The notes: generated by a model from the sequence alone, not told the origin. A stretch of 64,000 nucleotides of DNA from Mesorhizobium ciceri WSM4083 (GCF_000519305.1 NZ_KI912610.1:1087949-1151948), one strand, 5' to 3'; counted from the first letter of the stretch, positions 1 through 8,517 are shown. Program-made: numbers and translations.

Positions 1-11
1 CGGGGCGCTTC

Positions 12-764
12 GTGAAACTGAGCGTGATAATGCCCGTCTACAACCGTGAGCGCTATGTCGTTTCGGCATTGCGCTCGCTGGTGCGGCAGCGGGACGCCGC
101 CGATCTCGACATCATCGTCATCGACGACGGCTCGACCGACGGCTCTGCTGAGGCCGTGCGCTCGATGATGCGCGAAAACCCCTGCATCCGACTGTTCCAG
201 CAATCCAACATGGGCGTAGCCAGGGCGCGCAACGCCGGGCTGCGGCAATTGCCACCGGATGCGGAGTTCGTGTCATTCCTGGATTCGGACGATATCTCGC
301 CGGCCGGGCGCTTCAAGAAGGACCTTGCGCGCTTCAGAGCAGACCCCGGCCTCGAGCTGACTTATTCGCTGATGACGCTGGCTGACAGGATTGACGACGA
401 GCGGCTGGAGCCGGCTGTCGATAGCCACACGATGACGCTTCGGGGAATTTCGCTGAGCGCCGCCGTGTTCAGCAGAGGGCTTGTCGACAGGACGGGCGAG
501 TTCGATGAGGATTTCGAGCAGGCTGAGGATACCGACTATCTGCTGCGCGTTTTCGAGGCGGGACCGAACTACGAATTGTTGGACGCCGTCGCGATCTACT
601 ACCGACGCCACGCCGGAAATGTCACCAGGGAGCATAGCGGCAGGGTCCGCAACCACTTGCGCGCGATCCACAAGTCGATGCGGCGGCGCAAGGCCGATCC
701 GTCACGGCGAGAGGTTCAGGGCATCTTCGAATTGAAGAGCCCCGCCGATTGGCGGATGCTATGA
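12..764 (+). CDS. Family 2 glycosyltransferase (paralogue 1)
   Basis: A 250-residue GT-A fold glycosyltransferase of family GT2 that should transfer a sugar from a nucleotide-sugar donor during surface-polysaccharide synthesis. The N-terminus reads KLSVIMPVYN. The donor-binding IDDGSTDGS is at residues 37-45, the metal-binding D91-x-D93 D94 lies in FLDSDD, and the likely catalytic ED pair is at 172-173. There is no membrane segment, so the enzyme is cytosolic or peripheral. The GTG start was chosen because it aligns exactly with the ATG of the downstream paralogue. The reading frame stays open to the window edge, so a longer upstream form cannot be excluded. Donor and acceptor cannot be read from the sequence. 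Confidence 0.88.
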   Translation: MKLSVIMPVYNRERYVVSALRSLVRQRDAADLDIIVIDDGSTDGSAEAVRSMMRENPCIRLFQQSNMGVARARNAGLRQLPPDAEFVSFLDSDDISPAGRFKKDLARFRADPGLELTYSLMTLADRIDDERLEPAVDSHTMTLRGISLSAAVFSRGLVDRTGEFDEDFEQAEDTDYLLRVFEAGPNYELLDAVAIYYRRHAGNVTREHSGRVRNHLRAIHKSMRRRKADPSRREVQGIFELKSPADWRML

Positions 765-819
765 TGCTCGACACAATCGGGTCGGATCAGCCAAGCCCGC
801 AACGCTGCTGGAGACGCCG

Positions 820-1572
820 ATGAGGCTGAGCGTCATCATGCCGGTCTACAATCGCGAACAATTCGTTGGCCTCGCGCTGCGCTCGTTGCTCAGGCAGCGC
901 GAAGACATCGATCTCGACATCATCGTCATCGACGATGGGTCGACCGATGGCTCGGCAGCCGTCGTACGGTCGTTGATCGACGAGGCCCCGTGCATTCGTC
1001 TTTTCCAGCAGATCAATGGCGGGGTCACCAAAGCGCGCAATGCCGGGCTGAAGCAGTTGCTGCCGCAGACTCGTCTGGTGTCGTTTCTCGATTCGGACGA
1101 CATCTCCCCGATAGGGCGCTTCAAGGCGGATCTCGCCTGCTTCGAAGAGGATCCTGGCCTCGACCTGACCTATTCGCGCATGACGCTGATAGACAAGATA
1201 GATGGCGAGACGCTGGAACCGGCCGCCGACAGCCACTCCATCACCGTGCGAGGGATCCACCTGTCCGCCGGGATCTTTGCGCGAGACCTCATCGAGCGCA
1301 CCGGTGGTTTCGACGAGGATTTCAAACAGGCCGAGGACACCGACTATCTGTTGCGTATCTTTGAGAGCCAGGCAAAATACGTTATGCCCGATACGGTGGC
1401 TCTCTATTACAGGCGTCATCCCGGCAACATGACCAAGGAAGCCGATGTGCCCTTTCGCGAGTTCATGCGCGCCATTCACAAGTCGATGAAGCGTCGCAAG
1501 GCCGACCCCAGCTTGCGCCGGGTGGAGGGGATTTTCGACTTCAAGGATCTCGCGCAGTGGCGGTTCCTTTGA
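820..1572 (+). CDS. Family 2 glycosyltransferase (paralogue 2)
   Basis: Also 250 residues, and by eye a close paralogue of the gene just upstream, co-linear from the first residue to the C-terminal W-R-x-L. It keeps the same IDDGSTDGS donor site, FLDSDD metal site and QAEDTDYLLR catalytic region. This is a tandem duplication. Differences are scattered through the middle and the acceptor half, so the two enzymes may act on different acceptors in one glycan. The stop codon overlaps the next start (TGATG), which implies translational coupling. Polysaccharide assembly is inferred from the family and the neighbours. Confidence 0.88.
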   Translation: MRLSVIMPVYNREQFVGLALRSLLRQREDIDLDIIVIDDGSTDGSAAVVRSLIDEAPCIRLFQQINGGVTKARNAGLKQLLPQTRLVSFLDSDDISPIGRFKADLACFEEDPGLDLTYSRMTLIDKIDGETLEPAADSHSITVRGIHLSAGIFARDLIERTGGFDEDFKQAEDTDYLLRIFESQAKYVMPDTVALYYRRHPGNMTKEADVPFREFMRAIHKSMKRRKADPSLRRVEGIFDFKDLAQWRFL

Positions 1573-2249
1573 TGGCAGGCTACGGCGTCGTCATTCCGGC
1601 TTTCAACGCGGCCGCCACCATAGGCGCGGCCCTGAACTCCGTTCTGGCCCAGACGGCAAAGGCGGAGGCCATCGTCGTGGTCGATGACGGTTCAACCGAC
1701 GATACGGCTGCGGTGATCGATGCGATGAACCTGCCGGTGACGGTGCTGCGACAGGACAACGCCGGACCTGGCAGCGCAACGACCCGCGGCATTGCGGCAC
1801 TCTCGACGCCGCTCATCGCGACACTCGATGCCGACGATTTGTGGCTGCCGGACAAGATAGAACAGCAGCTGGCCTATCTCGGCCGTCACCCCGGGACCGC
1901 GGGCGTCTTTACGCACTGGCGGACGTTTCGCGGCGACAGGCCCGATCTACCCGATGCGGCCAGTGGAGCGGGCTGGTCGCGCACGACGATGATGATCCGC
2001 CAGCAGGTGGTGCCGAGCGTCGGTCCCATCATCGACCCACCAGGCGGTCGCGGCGAGATGATCGACTGGATCGCCCGGGTTCGTGAGGCAGGCCTTGCCC
2101 TTGCCATGCTCGACGACGTGCTTGCATTGCGCCGCATCCGTCCGGGCAGCCTTTCCTACGGCCGCGATCCGGCACGCGACAGGGGCTATCTCCAGGTCGC
2201 AAGGCTCGCCATGCAGCGGCGAGCCCAGAACAAGGCAGGTTCCAGTTGA
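1572..2249 (+). CDS. Family 2 glycosyltransferase (third, shorter)
   Basis: A 225-residue GT2 enzyme, diverged from the two upstream. It starts with GVVIPAFNAAATIG, has VVDDGSTDDT at 36-45, and its DxD metal motif is D86-A-D88-D89 within LDADDLW. The ATG at 1572 was preferred over an in-frame GTG at 1557 because it overlaps the preceding TGA, the usual arrangement of coupled genes. Its own stop overlaps the TTG start of the next gene. It probably belongs to the same transcript and glycan pathway as its neighbours. Sugar specificity is unknown. Confidence 0.85.
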   Translation: MAGYGVVIPAFNAAATIGAALNSVLAQTAKAEAIVVVDDGSTDDTAAVIDAMNLPVTVLRQDNAGPGSATTRGIAALSTPLIATLDADDLWLPDKIEQQLAYLGRHPGTAGVFTHWRTFRGDRPDLPDAASGAGWSRTTMMIRQQVVPSVGPIIDPPGGRGEMIDWIARVREAGLALAMLDDVLALRRIRPGSLSYGRDPARDRGYLQVARLAMQRRAQNKAGSS

Positions 2250-3721
2250 ACGCCACGCCCGTTCGCCGCATCGGCCGCCGCTTTCCGGACTATGGCTGGT
2301 CGTGGCCCACCGGCCAGCTGGACCTGTTGCTGAAGGCGGCGCTGCTCTCCGATGAGGACGCAGCCGCTGCCTGTGCCGCGCGCTGGCTGGACGAGAACGA
2401 CATCGACCTCGTCTCGTTTCGAGAACATCGCCTGCTCGCCGCCATCTCCGACAGGTTCGGCAGGAAGCTGGCCGGGCATACCGCCCATCCGCGCCTCGTC
2501 GGCCTGCAGAAGATGCTGTGGACGAAGTCGCGCATGGCGATGCGCGAGGCCGAGCCGGCGCTGAAGGCGATGGCCGACGGCGGCGCCGACATCATGCTGA
2601 TCAAGGGCGCCAGCCGCATTGCCTTGAACGCGTCGGCGCAGCGTGGCCGGGTGGCGCATGATATCGACATATTGGTGCGCCCGCGCGACATGGCTGCCGT
2701 CTTCGACATCTTGCGCGATCGCGACTGGCAGATCGCCTCGGGCGTCAGCGCGCAATATCTGCGAACCCGGTTGGCGTCGCTGCGGTCGATGAACTTCTTC
2801 AAGGGCCGTTTCGGTGACATCGACCTGCACCAGCTCGGCTATGACGGGTCGCAGACGAGCGCGGAAGACGACCTGGCGATCTGGCAACGGGCGGTCCCGG
2901 CACAATTCAGCGGCGTCGCGGTCTTCGTGCCGTCGCCGGCCGATCGCATGGCCCTGGCCATCGCCCATGGCGGCCTCGACGCCCATACCCACAGCGACTG
3001 GCTTGTCGACTGCGCGGTCGCCATCCATGGCGAAGACGTCGATTGGGACATGTTCCTCGACATCGTCGGCAGACGCAGGCTGGCGGTTCCAGCGGCGGTG
3101 GCGTTGTCCTATTTGACGTTCGAGATCGGCATTCCGGTGCCGGAACCGACAATGGCCAGAATCTTCGAGATGGCCGACCGGGCCGGCCTGTCGCGTTGGT
3201 CGTCGGTTCTGCAAGCCAAGCCGCGCACGGATTTCGGCGGCCTGGTCTGGCTGTCGCGCGGGCTTGCCAAGCAGTTGCGCCTGAAGCGGAAGAAGGGCCG
3301 GTTGCAGCAGGAGCCGCCCGCCAAACCTTGGCGCGGCAGACCGGCCGCGAGCAAGCCGCAAGCCGTATCGGCGCCACAGGTGTTTTCGCAGGCCATCGCC
3401 TGTCCGCAAACGACCGGCGACATGATGCTCGATATCACCGTCAGGATCGGCGTTCCGCCGGTCCGGCGCCGCATCGAAATGGAGATCAATGACGGTGGCG
3501 AGCATATTGCTCGCCTGCGCGCCATCGCCATCAGCCGATCCGGCAGGGAACGCGTGCTGCATTTTCGCGGCAAGGTGACGCTCGACGGCGCGCGAGTTGC
3601 CTTAACGCTCGAGGCGCGACCATCGCGACAGTTTCGCGAGTGGAACGACGCGGCCACGGTGGCCGCCTATGGCGCCTTGCCTTTCCAGTTGCTGTCGGCG
3701 GATTTCTCACCGGTCGGCTGA
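2246..3721 (+). CDS. Nucleotidyltransferase-fold protein (NTP_transf_5-like)
   Basis: A 491-residue protein resembling the uncharacterised nucleotidyltransferase family PF14907. The signature is IKGASRIA near residues 119-126, followed by the acidic HDIDILVRP at 138-146, as in the G-[ST]...DxD pattern of the polymerase-beta nucleotidyltransferase fold. The C-terminal third (after about residue 340) is Lys/Arg/Pro-rich and then predicted beta-rich. The TTG start overlaps the TGA of the preceding glycosyltransferase, so the gene is probably translated in series with it. Members of this family often sit in exopolysaccharide or peptide-modification clusters. Here the three glycosyltransferases favour a polysaccharide role. 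Substrate unknown. Confidence 0.75.
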   Translation: MNATPVRRIGRRFPDYGWSWPTGQLDLLLKAALLSDEDAAAACAARWLDENDIDLVSFREHRLLAAISDRFGRKLAGHTAHPRLVGLQKMLWTKSRMAMREAEPALKAMADGGADIMLIKGASRIALNASAQRGRVAHDIDILVRPRDMAAVFDILRDRDWQIASGVSAQYLRTRLASLRSMNFFKGRFGDIDLHQLGYDGSQTSAEDDLAIWQRAVPAQFSGVAVFVPSPADRMALAIAHGGLDAHTHSDWLVDCAVAIHGEDVDWDMFLDIVGRRRLAVPAAVALSYLTFEIGIPVPEPTMARIFEMADRAGLSRWSSVLQAKPRTDFGGLVWLSRGLAKQLRLKRKKGRLQQEPPAKPWRGRPAASKPQAVSAPQVFSQAIACPQTTGDMMLDITVRIGVPPVRRRIEMEINDGGEHIARLRAIAISRSGRERVLHFRGKVTLDGARVALTLEARPSRQFREWNDAATVAAYGALPFQLLSADFSPVG

Positions 3722-3745
3722 AGGCGAAGGCCCATCCGGCAGCTA

Positions 3746-4150
3746 TCAGGGGTCCGGAGTGATCAGCCTCAAGGATGGAAAATAGGTCTGGTAGCGACCG
3801 ACATCACGGGTCAGCAGCGGAAGCCTGGCGACGGCGGCATGGGCGCCGATGAAGAAGTCGGGCAAGACGCCGGTCCTCGATCCTCCCGATCGGCGGTATT
3901 GCGTTAATACCTTTCCAGCAAGGAAAAGCGCAGCTCTTGGCATCGGAGCCATTTCGAGACCGGCCGCATCCAGAAATGACTCAAGATCCTCAATTCTGAT
4001 GTAGCGAACGGCAAGTTCTGCATAGACAGCATCATTGATCAACAATGGCCCTTCGAGGCTCGCTGCCTCGAGCTGCGCGATCGACCAGTCCGCCCAATTG
4101 GGATCGTCCGTGACAAGATCGAGCAGAACGTTGGTGTCGACGAACGTCAC
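3746..4150 (-). CDS. vapC: PIN-domain toxin (VapC family)
   Basis: A 134-residue PIN-domain protein, the ribonuclease toxin of a type II toxin-antitoxin pair. The four acidic metal ligands of the fold can be placed at D5 (FVDTN), E45 (YAEL), D98 (LPDFFI) and D116 (TRDVGRY). VapC enzymes cleave tRNA or rRNA when not bound by antitoxin. The ATG overlaps the antitoxin stop by 4 nt, so the pair is translationally coupled in antitoxin-toxin order. The gene converges with the polysaccharide cluster. All catalytic residues are present, so the toxin looks functional. Its RNA target cannot be inferred. Confidence 0.88.
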   Translation of the reverse strand: MTFVDTNVLLDLVTDDPNWADWSIAQLEAASLEGPLLINDAVYAELAVRYIRIEDLESFLDAAGLEMAPMPRAALFLAGKVLTQYRRSGGSRTGVLPDFFIGAHAAVARLPLLTRDVGRYQTYFPSLRLITPDP

Positions 4151-4380
4151 ACTTCGCCACGCGTCAGTGCCATGATCGCCTCGGTCGTGAGCCCCTCGCC
4201 GGCATGGCCGCGCAGCTTGGCGAAGCGGCTTACAGGCGGCTTTTTGTCAACACGCGCCAGCACCACGCTGCCATCGGCGGCGCGCCGGAAATCGACCCTG
4301 CTGCCCGGGACGATCCCAAGGAGATCGCGGACGGGTTTGGGAATGGTCACTTGTCCCTTTGCCGTAACGGTGGTGGCCAT
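4147..4380 (-). CDS. vapB: AbrB/SpoVT-type antitoxin (VapB)
   Basis: A 77-residue swapped-hairpin AbrB/MazE-type DNA-binding antitoxin. ATTVTAKGQVTIPKPVR at the N-terminus is the classic DNA-binding segment. The C-terminal half should wrap around the PIN toxin. I chose the ATG at 4380 rather than the one at 4386 because AAGGA lies 6 nt upstream of it, whereas that SD abuts the earlier ATG. It is the first gene of the vapBC pair and probably represses its own promoter through the inverted repeat just upstream. Confidence 0.87.
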   Translation of the reverse strand: MATTVTAKGQVTIPKPVRDLLGIVPGSRVDFRRAADGSVVLARVDKKPPVSRFAKLRGHAGEGLTTEAIMALTRGEV

Positions 4381-4391
4381 CTTCATTCCTT

Positions 4392-4421
4392 GGTAATACC
4401 ATGTTTCAACAAGGTATTACC
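4392..4421. promoter_or_regulatory. Inverted-repeat operator candidate for vapBC
   Basis: A perfect 9-bp inverted repeat, GGTAATACC at 4392-4400 and GGTATTACC at 4413-4421, separated by 12 bp. It begins 12 bp upstream of the antitoxin ATG, just before the Shine-Dalgarno sequence. The half sites contain TAATAC, which could double as a -10 element. AbrB-type antitoxins bind such palindromes to repress their own operons, so this is the natural operator. The perfect symmetry is seen directly and the function is inferred. Confidence 0.65.
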
Positions 4422-4480
4422 TCACCGGTCGATTTTCAAGGATTGAAGCATCGTGTCTCGACCGAACCGTCAGAGTCCGT

Positions 4481-5227
4481 TCAAACTCCGTAGCGTTCGG
4501 TGCGAATCTTTTGGGCTGCAAGGCCGGCATCGATCAGGGCCTGGGCGGCGGCGGACACGAAGGCATTGGAGCCGCAGACGAAGGCGACGCCAGGCGGCTC
4601 CGGCAGCCGCGTCATGGCTTGAACCATCATCGCGACGTCCACCCGCCGCGCATAGTCGGCCGGGCGGCGTGCGGCTTCGCGCGTCAGTGTCAGCACCAGG
4701 TCGAAGCCGTCCTGGCGTTCGTCGAGGGCGATCAACTCGTCACGAAAGATCACTTCGTCCCAGACCCGGACCGAAAAGACCAGGACGACGGGCACCGCTG
4801 AATTACGCGCGGCGCGGTGGCGGAGCATCGACATCAAGGGCACGACGCCCGAACCGCCGCCGACCAGAACAAGCGGCCCACTCTCATCCTCGGGCCAGAC
4901 GAAATGCCCGCCAAGCGGCCCGCGCAGTTCGAATTCATCGCCCACTGCCGCGACCTCGTGGAAGAAGGGCGAGACCTCGCCATCGTCGAGTTTTTCGATC
5001 GCCAGTTCGATTACGCCATGCGTTTCGGGCGCGGAGGCGATGGAATAGGAGCGGCGCGCCTGATAGCCGTCCGGCGCCGTCAGCCTGACGTCGACATGCT
5101 GCCCGGCGCGATAGGCGAACGGCCGAGACGGCTGCAAAAAGAAGCTGGTGACGCGCGGCGTGCGCTTTTCGATGCGGACGATGCCGGCTGTTTGCCAGGG
5201 CGACTGCACTGCCGCCGCATCGCTCAT
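4481..5227 (-). CDS. FNR-type flavin reductase partner of a molybdoenzyme
   Basis: A 248-residue NAD(P)H-dependent ferredoxin-reductase-fold protein. The FAD-binding R59-S-Y-S motif is in RRSYSIAS, the pyridine-nucleotide loop GGGSG is at 123-127, and CGSN at 218-221 is the conserved NAD(P)-domain cysteine motif. The chain ends ERYGV, where many relatives continue into a [2Fe-2S] ferredoxin domain, which is absent here. The start overlaps the stop of the upstream molybdopterin oxidoreductase gene by 4 nt, so the two are probably made together and exchange electrons. Direction and physiological substrate are unknown. Confidence 0.85.
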   Translation of the reverse strand: MSDAAAVQSPWQTAGIVRIEKRTPRVTSFFLQPSRPFAYRAGQHVDVRLTAPDGYQARRSYSIASAPETHGVIELAIEKLDDGEVSPFFHEVAAVGDEFELRGPLGGHFVWPEDESGPLVLVGGGSGVVPLMSMLRHRAARNSAVPVVLVFSVRVWDEVIFRDELIALDERQDGFDLVLTLTREAARRPADYARRVDVAMMVQAMTRLPEPPGVAFVCGSNAFVSAAAQALIDAGLAAQKIRTERYGV

Positions 5228-5835
5228 GGATCATCCATGTAGCGCTGTTCGCGCCATGGGTCACCATAGATGTGGTAGCCGCGCAATTCCCAGAAACCGG
5301 GCTCGTCGCGCGTGGTGAATTGCAGGCCGTTCAACCATTTGGCCGATTTCCAGAAATAAAGATGCGGCACCAGCAGCCTTGCCGGGCCGCCATGGTCCGG
5401 TGTGATCGGCTTGCCTTCGTAGAGCAGCGCCACCATGGCCTTGCCGGCGGTGAGATCCGCGACCGGTACGTTGGTGGTGTAACCGTCGAACGCGTGCGCC
5501 AGCGTGAAGCCGGTCGGCGGCTCCACACCCGCATCGGCAAGGATATCGTCGACCAGCACGCCCTGCCACGGCGTGTCGAACTTGGTCCATGCTGTCACGC
5601 AATGGATATCGCGTGTCATCTTGGTCAACGGCAGCGCGTTGAACTCGGCCCAGTTCCATTTCTTGATCGGGCGTGGCCCATGTTTCAGCGTGAAAGACCA
5701 ATCCTGCGTACGCACGCGCGGCGTCGGACCGGCCGACAGCACCGGAAAACCCTGCTCCAGATATTGGCCCGGCGGGATGCGGGCATCGCCATCGGTTGGC
5801 GGGCGCCGTCCTGAAGAGAAACCTCGGGTGACCAT
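5224..5835 (-). CDS. Sulfite-oxidase-family molybdopterin oxidoreductase
   Basis: A 203-residue protein of the oxidoreductase molybdopterin-binding (SUOX/YedY-like) family. The molybdenum-ligating cysteine is C79 in DIHCVTAW, followed by the usual W-x-G-V and GGPARLLVPHLYFWKSAKW segments. It has no Tat signal and no haem domain, unlike classical sulfite oxidases or MsrP, so a cytosolic enzyme fed by the adjacent flavin reductase is likely. I chose the ATG at 5835 because GGGGAT precedes it; an ATG at 5850 lacks an SD. The family is clear and the substrate is not. Confidence 0.85.
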   Translation of the reverse strand: MVTRGFSSGRRPPTDGDARIPPGQYLEQGFPVLSAGPTPRVRTQDWSFTLKHGPRPIKKWNWAEFNALPLTKMTRDIHCVTAWTKFDTPWQGVLVDDILADAGVEPPTGFTLAHAFDGYTTNVPVADLTAGKAMVALLYEGKPITPDHGGPARLLVPHLYFWKSAKWLNGLQFTTRDEPGFWELRGYHIYGDPWREQRYMDDP

Positions 5836-5854
5836 AGCGGCAATCCCCATGCAA

Positions 5855-5874
5855 TCAGGCCACTATCGGCCTGA
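5855..5874. promoter_or_regulatory. Short inverted repeat upstream of the molybdoenzyme operon
   Basis: TCAGGCC at 5855-5861 and GGCCTGA at 5868-5874 form a perfect 7-bp dyad with a 6-bp spacer, 20 bp upstream of the chosen start of the molybdopterin oxidoreductase. Its position suits a repressor operator or a leader hairpin. There is no regulator gene next to it, and dyads this short can occur by chance in GC-rich DNA. Confidence 0.3.
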
Positions 5875-5985
5875 CGCAATGTTCTCGAAGATGTCGTGAC
5901 GGGCAACCGAAATCTTGACGGGCGCAGACCGGCGGGATCGTCACCGATGGACCTGCCGGTCCCATGTTCACGTCAGCGCCATTTC

Positions 5986-7506
5986 TCAGCCATTGGCGAA
6001 AGGCACCGCGATGTACATTTGAGCGTCGCCACGCTCGACCAGCAACAGCACCGATTTCCTGCCGGACTTGCCGGCCAAGGCGATCGCCTGGGTTACCTGC
6101 CTGGCGTTCTTGACCGGCACCTGATTGACGGCAACGATGATGTCGCCGGCCTGAATTCCGGAAGCGGCGGCCGCTTTGTCGGGGTTGACGCTGGCAACCA
6201 CCGCGCCGTGCTGCTTGCCGGCTAGGTTCATCTGCTGGCGAATGTCGGGCGTTATATCCATCAAGCCGAGCCCTATCGCCGGAGCGCGCCCGGCGCTCTG
6301 CGCGTCGGACCCGTCGTCCAGCGACGCGGTCTTCGCATCGGCGCTGTTCTGGCCGACATCGACGGAAATCCGCATCGGCTTGCCCTTGCGCCAGACATCC
6401 ACCGTTTCCCGGGCGCCCGGCGCGACATCGGCGACTGCCCGCGATAGGTCCTTGGGGTCCTTCACGTCCTGCCCGGCAAAGCTGGTGATGACGTCACCCG
6501 TCTCGATGCCGGCCTTGGCCGCTGGCGAACCGCCGTTGACCTCTGAAACCAGTGCGCCGCCGGAATGGTCGAGCCCGATGGCGCTCGCGACATCCGGTGT
6601 CACCTCCTGGATCTGAACGCCGAGATAGCCGTACTGGATGGAGCCGCCCTTCATCAGCTTGGCGACCACCTTCTGGGCCTGGTCCGACGGAATGGCAAAG
6701 CCGACGCCGACGCTGCCGCCATTGGGTGAATAGATTGCCGTGTTGATGCCGACGACATTGCCGGCGACATCCACCAGCGGGCCGCCGGAATTGCCGTGGT
6801 TGATCGGCGCGTCGATCTGGATGAAATCGTCGAACGGGCCACTATGCAGGTCGCGGCCGCGCGCCGAGACGATGCCTGCCGTGACGGTGGTGCCGATGCC
6901 GAACGGGTTGCCGAAGGCCAGCACCTGGTCGCCTGGCATGAGCTTGTCGGAATCGCCCCATTTGACGGTCGGCAGGGGCTTGTCCGACTTGATCTTGAGT
7001 ACGGCGAGATCGTTCTTGGCATCGCGGCCGACAAGTTTGGCCGGAAGTTCGGTGCCGTCGTCGAGCGTAACCTTGATCGAAGAGGCGCCATCGATGACGT
7101 GATTGTTGGTGACGATGGTACCATCCGCGCCGACGATGAAGCCAGACCCCAGCGCCTCGGCGCGCTGCGGTTGCTGTTGCGGCGGCGTCTTGGGCGTCGG
7201 CATGCCCTGGTCACCGAAGAACTGGCGGAAATAATCATCGAAAGGCGAGCCGCCGTCGAAAGGAGAGGCATCGCTCATCGTTTCAGGCTGTGCCTTCATG
7301 ACGGTGGTGACCGTCACTACCGCCGGCTTGTCGGCGGCAACGATGGGTGCGAACGAGCCATTGGGCGCGGTGATGCCGGCGACAGGCGTCTGGGTCGTCG
7401 GAATGGTGTTGCTCTCGCCTTGGGCGAAAGACATGACGAAGGGGGATATGATCAGCGCAGCGCCCAGCAAGGCCGCGACGCGATGTCTGCGAAGGATATC
7501 TGACAT
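5986..7506 (-). CDS. DegP/DegQ-family periplasmic serine protease
   Basis: A 506-residue HtrA-type protease and chaperone that degrades misfolded envelope proteins. A signal peptide spans about residues 1-28 (hydrophobic stretch, SFA-Q cleavage). The trypsin-like domain holds the triad H136 (NNHVIDG), D166 (KNDLAVL) and S240 (HGNSGGPL). Two PDZ domains follow, roughly 285-375 and 410-500. The Gln-rich insert between SPFDGG and PQRAEALG matches the LA loop, so the oligomer is probably of the Do type. The gene stands alone, with 246 bp upstream in which I see no strong promoter. Paralogues are usual in rhizobia, so the exact DegP/DegQ name is uncertain. Confidence 0.92.
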   Translation of the reverse strand: MSDILRRHRVAALLGAALIISPFVMSFAQGESNTIPTTQTPVAGITAPNGSFAPIVAADKPAVVTVTTVMKAQPETMSDASPFDGGSPFDDYFRQFFGDQGMPTPKTPPQQQPQRAEALGSGFIVGADGTIVTNNHVIDGASSIKVTLDDGTELPAKLVGRDAKNDLAVLKIKSDKPLPTVKWGDSDKLMPGDQVLAFGNPFGIGTTVTAGIVSARGRDLHSGPFDDFIQIDAPINHGNSGGPLVDVAGNVVGINTAIYSPNGGSVGVGFAIPSDQAQKVVAKLMKGGSIQYGYLGVQIQEVTPDVASAIGLDHSGGALVSEVNGGSPAAKAGIETGDVITSFAGQDVKDPKDLSRAVADVAPGARETVDVWRKGKPMRISVDVGQNSADAKTASLDDGSDAQSAGRAPAIGLGLMDITPDIRQQMNLAGKQHGAVVASVNPDKAAAASGIQAGDIIVAVNQVPVKNARQVTQAIALAGKSGRKSVLLLVERGDAQMYIAVPFANG

Positions 7507-7752
7507 GGTCGTTTGTCCGGGCGAGAGTTGATCCAGCGCCGTGGCCTCTCCCGTGCGGGAAATCGGTCATCGGCGTGTCGAGGTCGCAATTGCCCGTCTC
7601 GCCTACATGGCAGCCAACCGGATCGACGGCCTTGAATCTAGGGCGTGGATTGGCCCGATTTAGGGTTTTCGGGCGACCTTACGAAGATTTAATATCCGCA
7701 CGGCGGCAGGTCGCGAAGTCGTCGGGCCGCGCCTTGCTGCCTCGCTGGAGCT

Positions 7753-8517
7753 TCAGACCCCGGCGGTTCGCTCGAGATAGGCCGTGGCAATCTCGCGCAT
7801 GCGCTTGCCGTCGAAGCTCGGTCCGTGTCCACCATGACCGATGCGGATCGGCAGGTCGAGCAGACGCCGCATCGTGCTGATATAGGCGGCTCGGTCGGAA
7901 TCCGGCAGGTCGTCGATCAGCATGGCGTCGTAGATGGCATCGCCGCTGAAGAACAGGCCGTCGGCCTCGTCGAACAGCGCGATCGAATCCGGTGAATGGC
8001 CCGGCAGATGCAGCACGCGGAATTGCCGGTCGCCAAGATCGACGACATCGCCCTCGTCCAGGGTTCGCGTCAACGGCGCGGGCGGGATCCTGTAGTCCGC
8101 CGACTTCCATCCGGGCGCCGGCAGTTTCGAGACGGCACCCTCGAGGTCATGGAACATGTAGGCGTAGGTCGCCGCCTCATCCATGCTCTCGAATTGTTCC
8201 GCGCTCATCCTTGGCCCGGCCCGCAACGAGAATTCATGCAGCGAGCCGACATGGTCGAGATGGATGTGGGTGGCTACGACCAGCAGCGGCTTGCCGTCCG
8301 CCGTCTCGATCTGCGGCGCCAGCGCACAGATGCCCATGCCGGTGTCGACGAGCAGGTCGGCATCGCGACCGCGCAGATGCCAGATATTGGCCCGAACATA
8401 GGCATGCACGAAGGGCTCGGTCAGCATCGTCGTCTTGTCGTCGACGACGCTCCTGCTGAACCAGCCCGGCATCACTGGCATCAAGCGTGAGCCTGACATC
8501 AAGTTTGAGCCGGGCAT
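7753..8517 (-). CDS. Metallo-beta-lactamase-fold hydrolase
   Basis: A 254-residue MBL-fold hydrolase. The dinuclear zinc motif is H84-x-H86-x-D88-H89 (THIHLDH), with later ligands in LPGHSPDS and FFSGDAIYD. Members hydrolyse thioesters, lactones and similar bonds. Nothing here fixes the substrate. The first ATG overlaps the stop of the phosphofructokinase gene by one base (TGATG), suggesting coupling. The first 16 codons are imperfect repeats of an 18-bp unit that each begin with ATG (MPGSNL, MSGSRL, MPVMPG), so translation could start at several of them. No good SD distinguishes them. Confidence 0.82.
   Translation of the reverse strand: MPGSNLMSGSRLMPVMPGWFSRSVVDDKTTMLTEPFVHAYVRANIWHLRGRDADLLVDTGMGICALAPQIETADGKPLLVVATHIHLDHVGSLHEFSLRAGPRMSAEQFESMDEAATYAYMFHDLEGAVSKLPAPGWKSADYRIPPAPLTRTLDEGDVVDLGDRQFRVLHLPGHSPDSIALFDEADGLFFSGDAIYDAMLIDDLPDSDRAAYISTMRRLLDLPIRIGHGGHGPSFDGKRMREIATAYLERTAGV

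Noticed and set aside
2186..3562. 458-codon minus-strand frame over the nucleotidyltransferase gene
   Set aside because: Arg/His/Gln-rich, no recognisable family; the opposing plus-strand gene has intact motifs and coupled starts.
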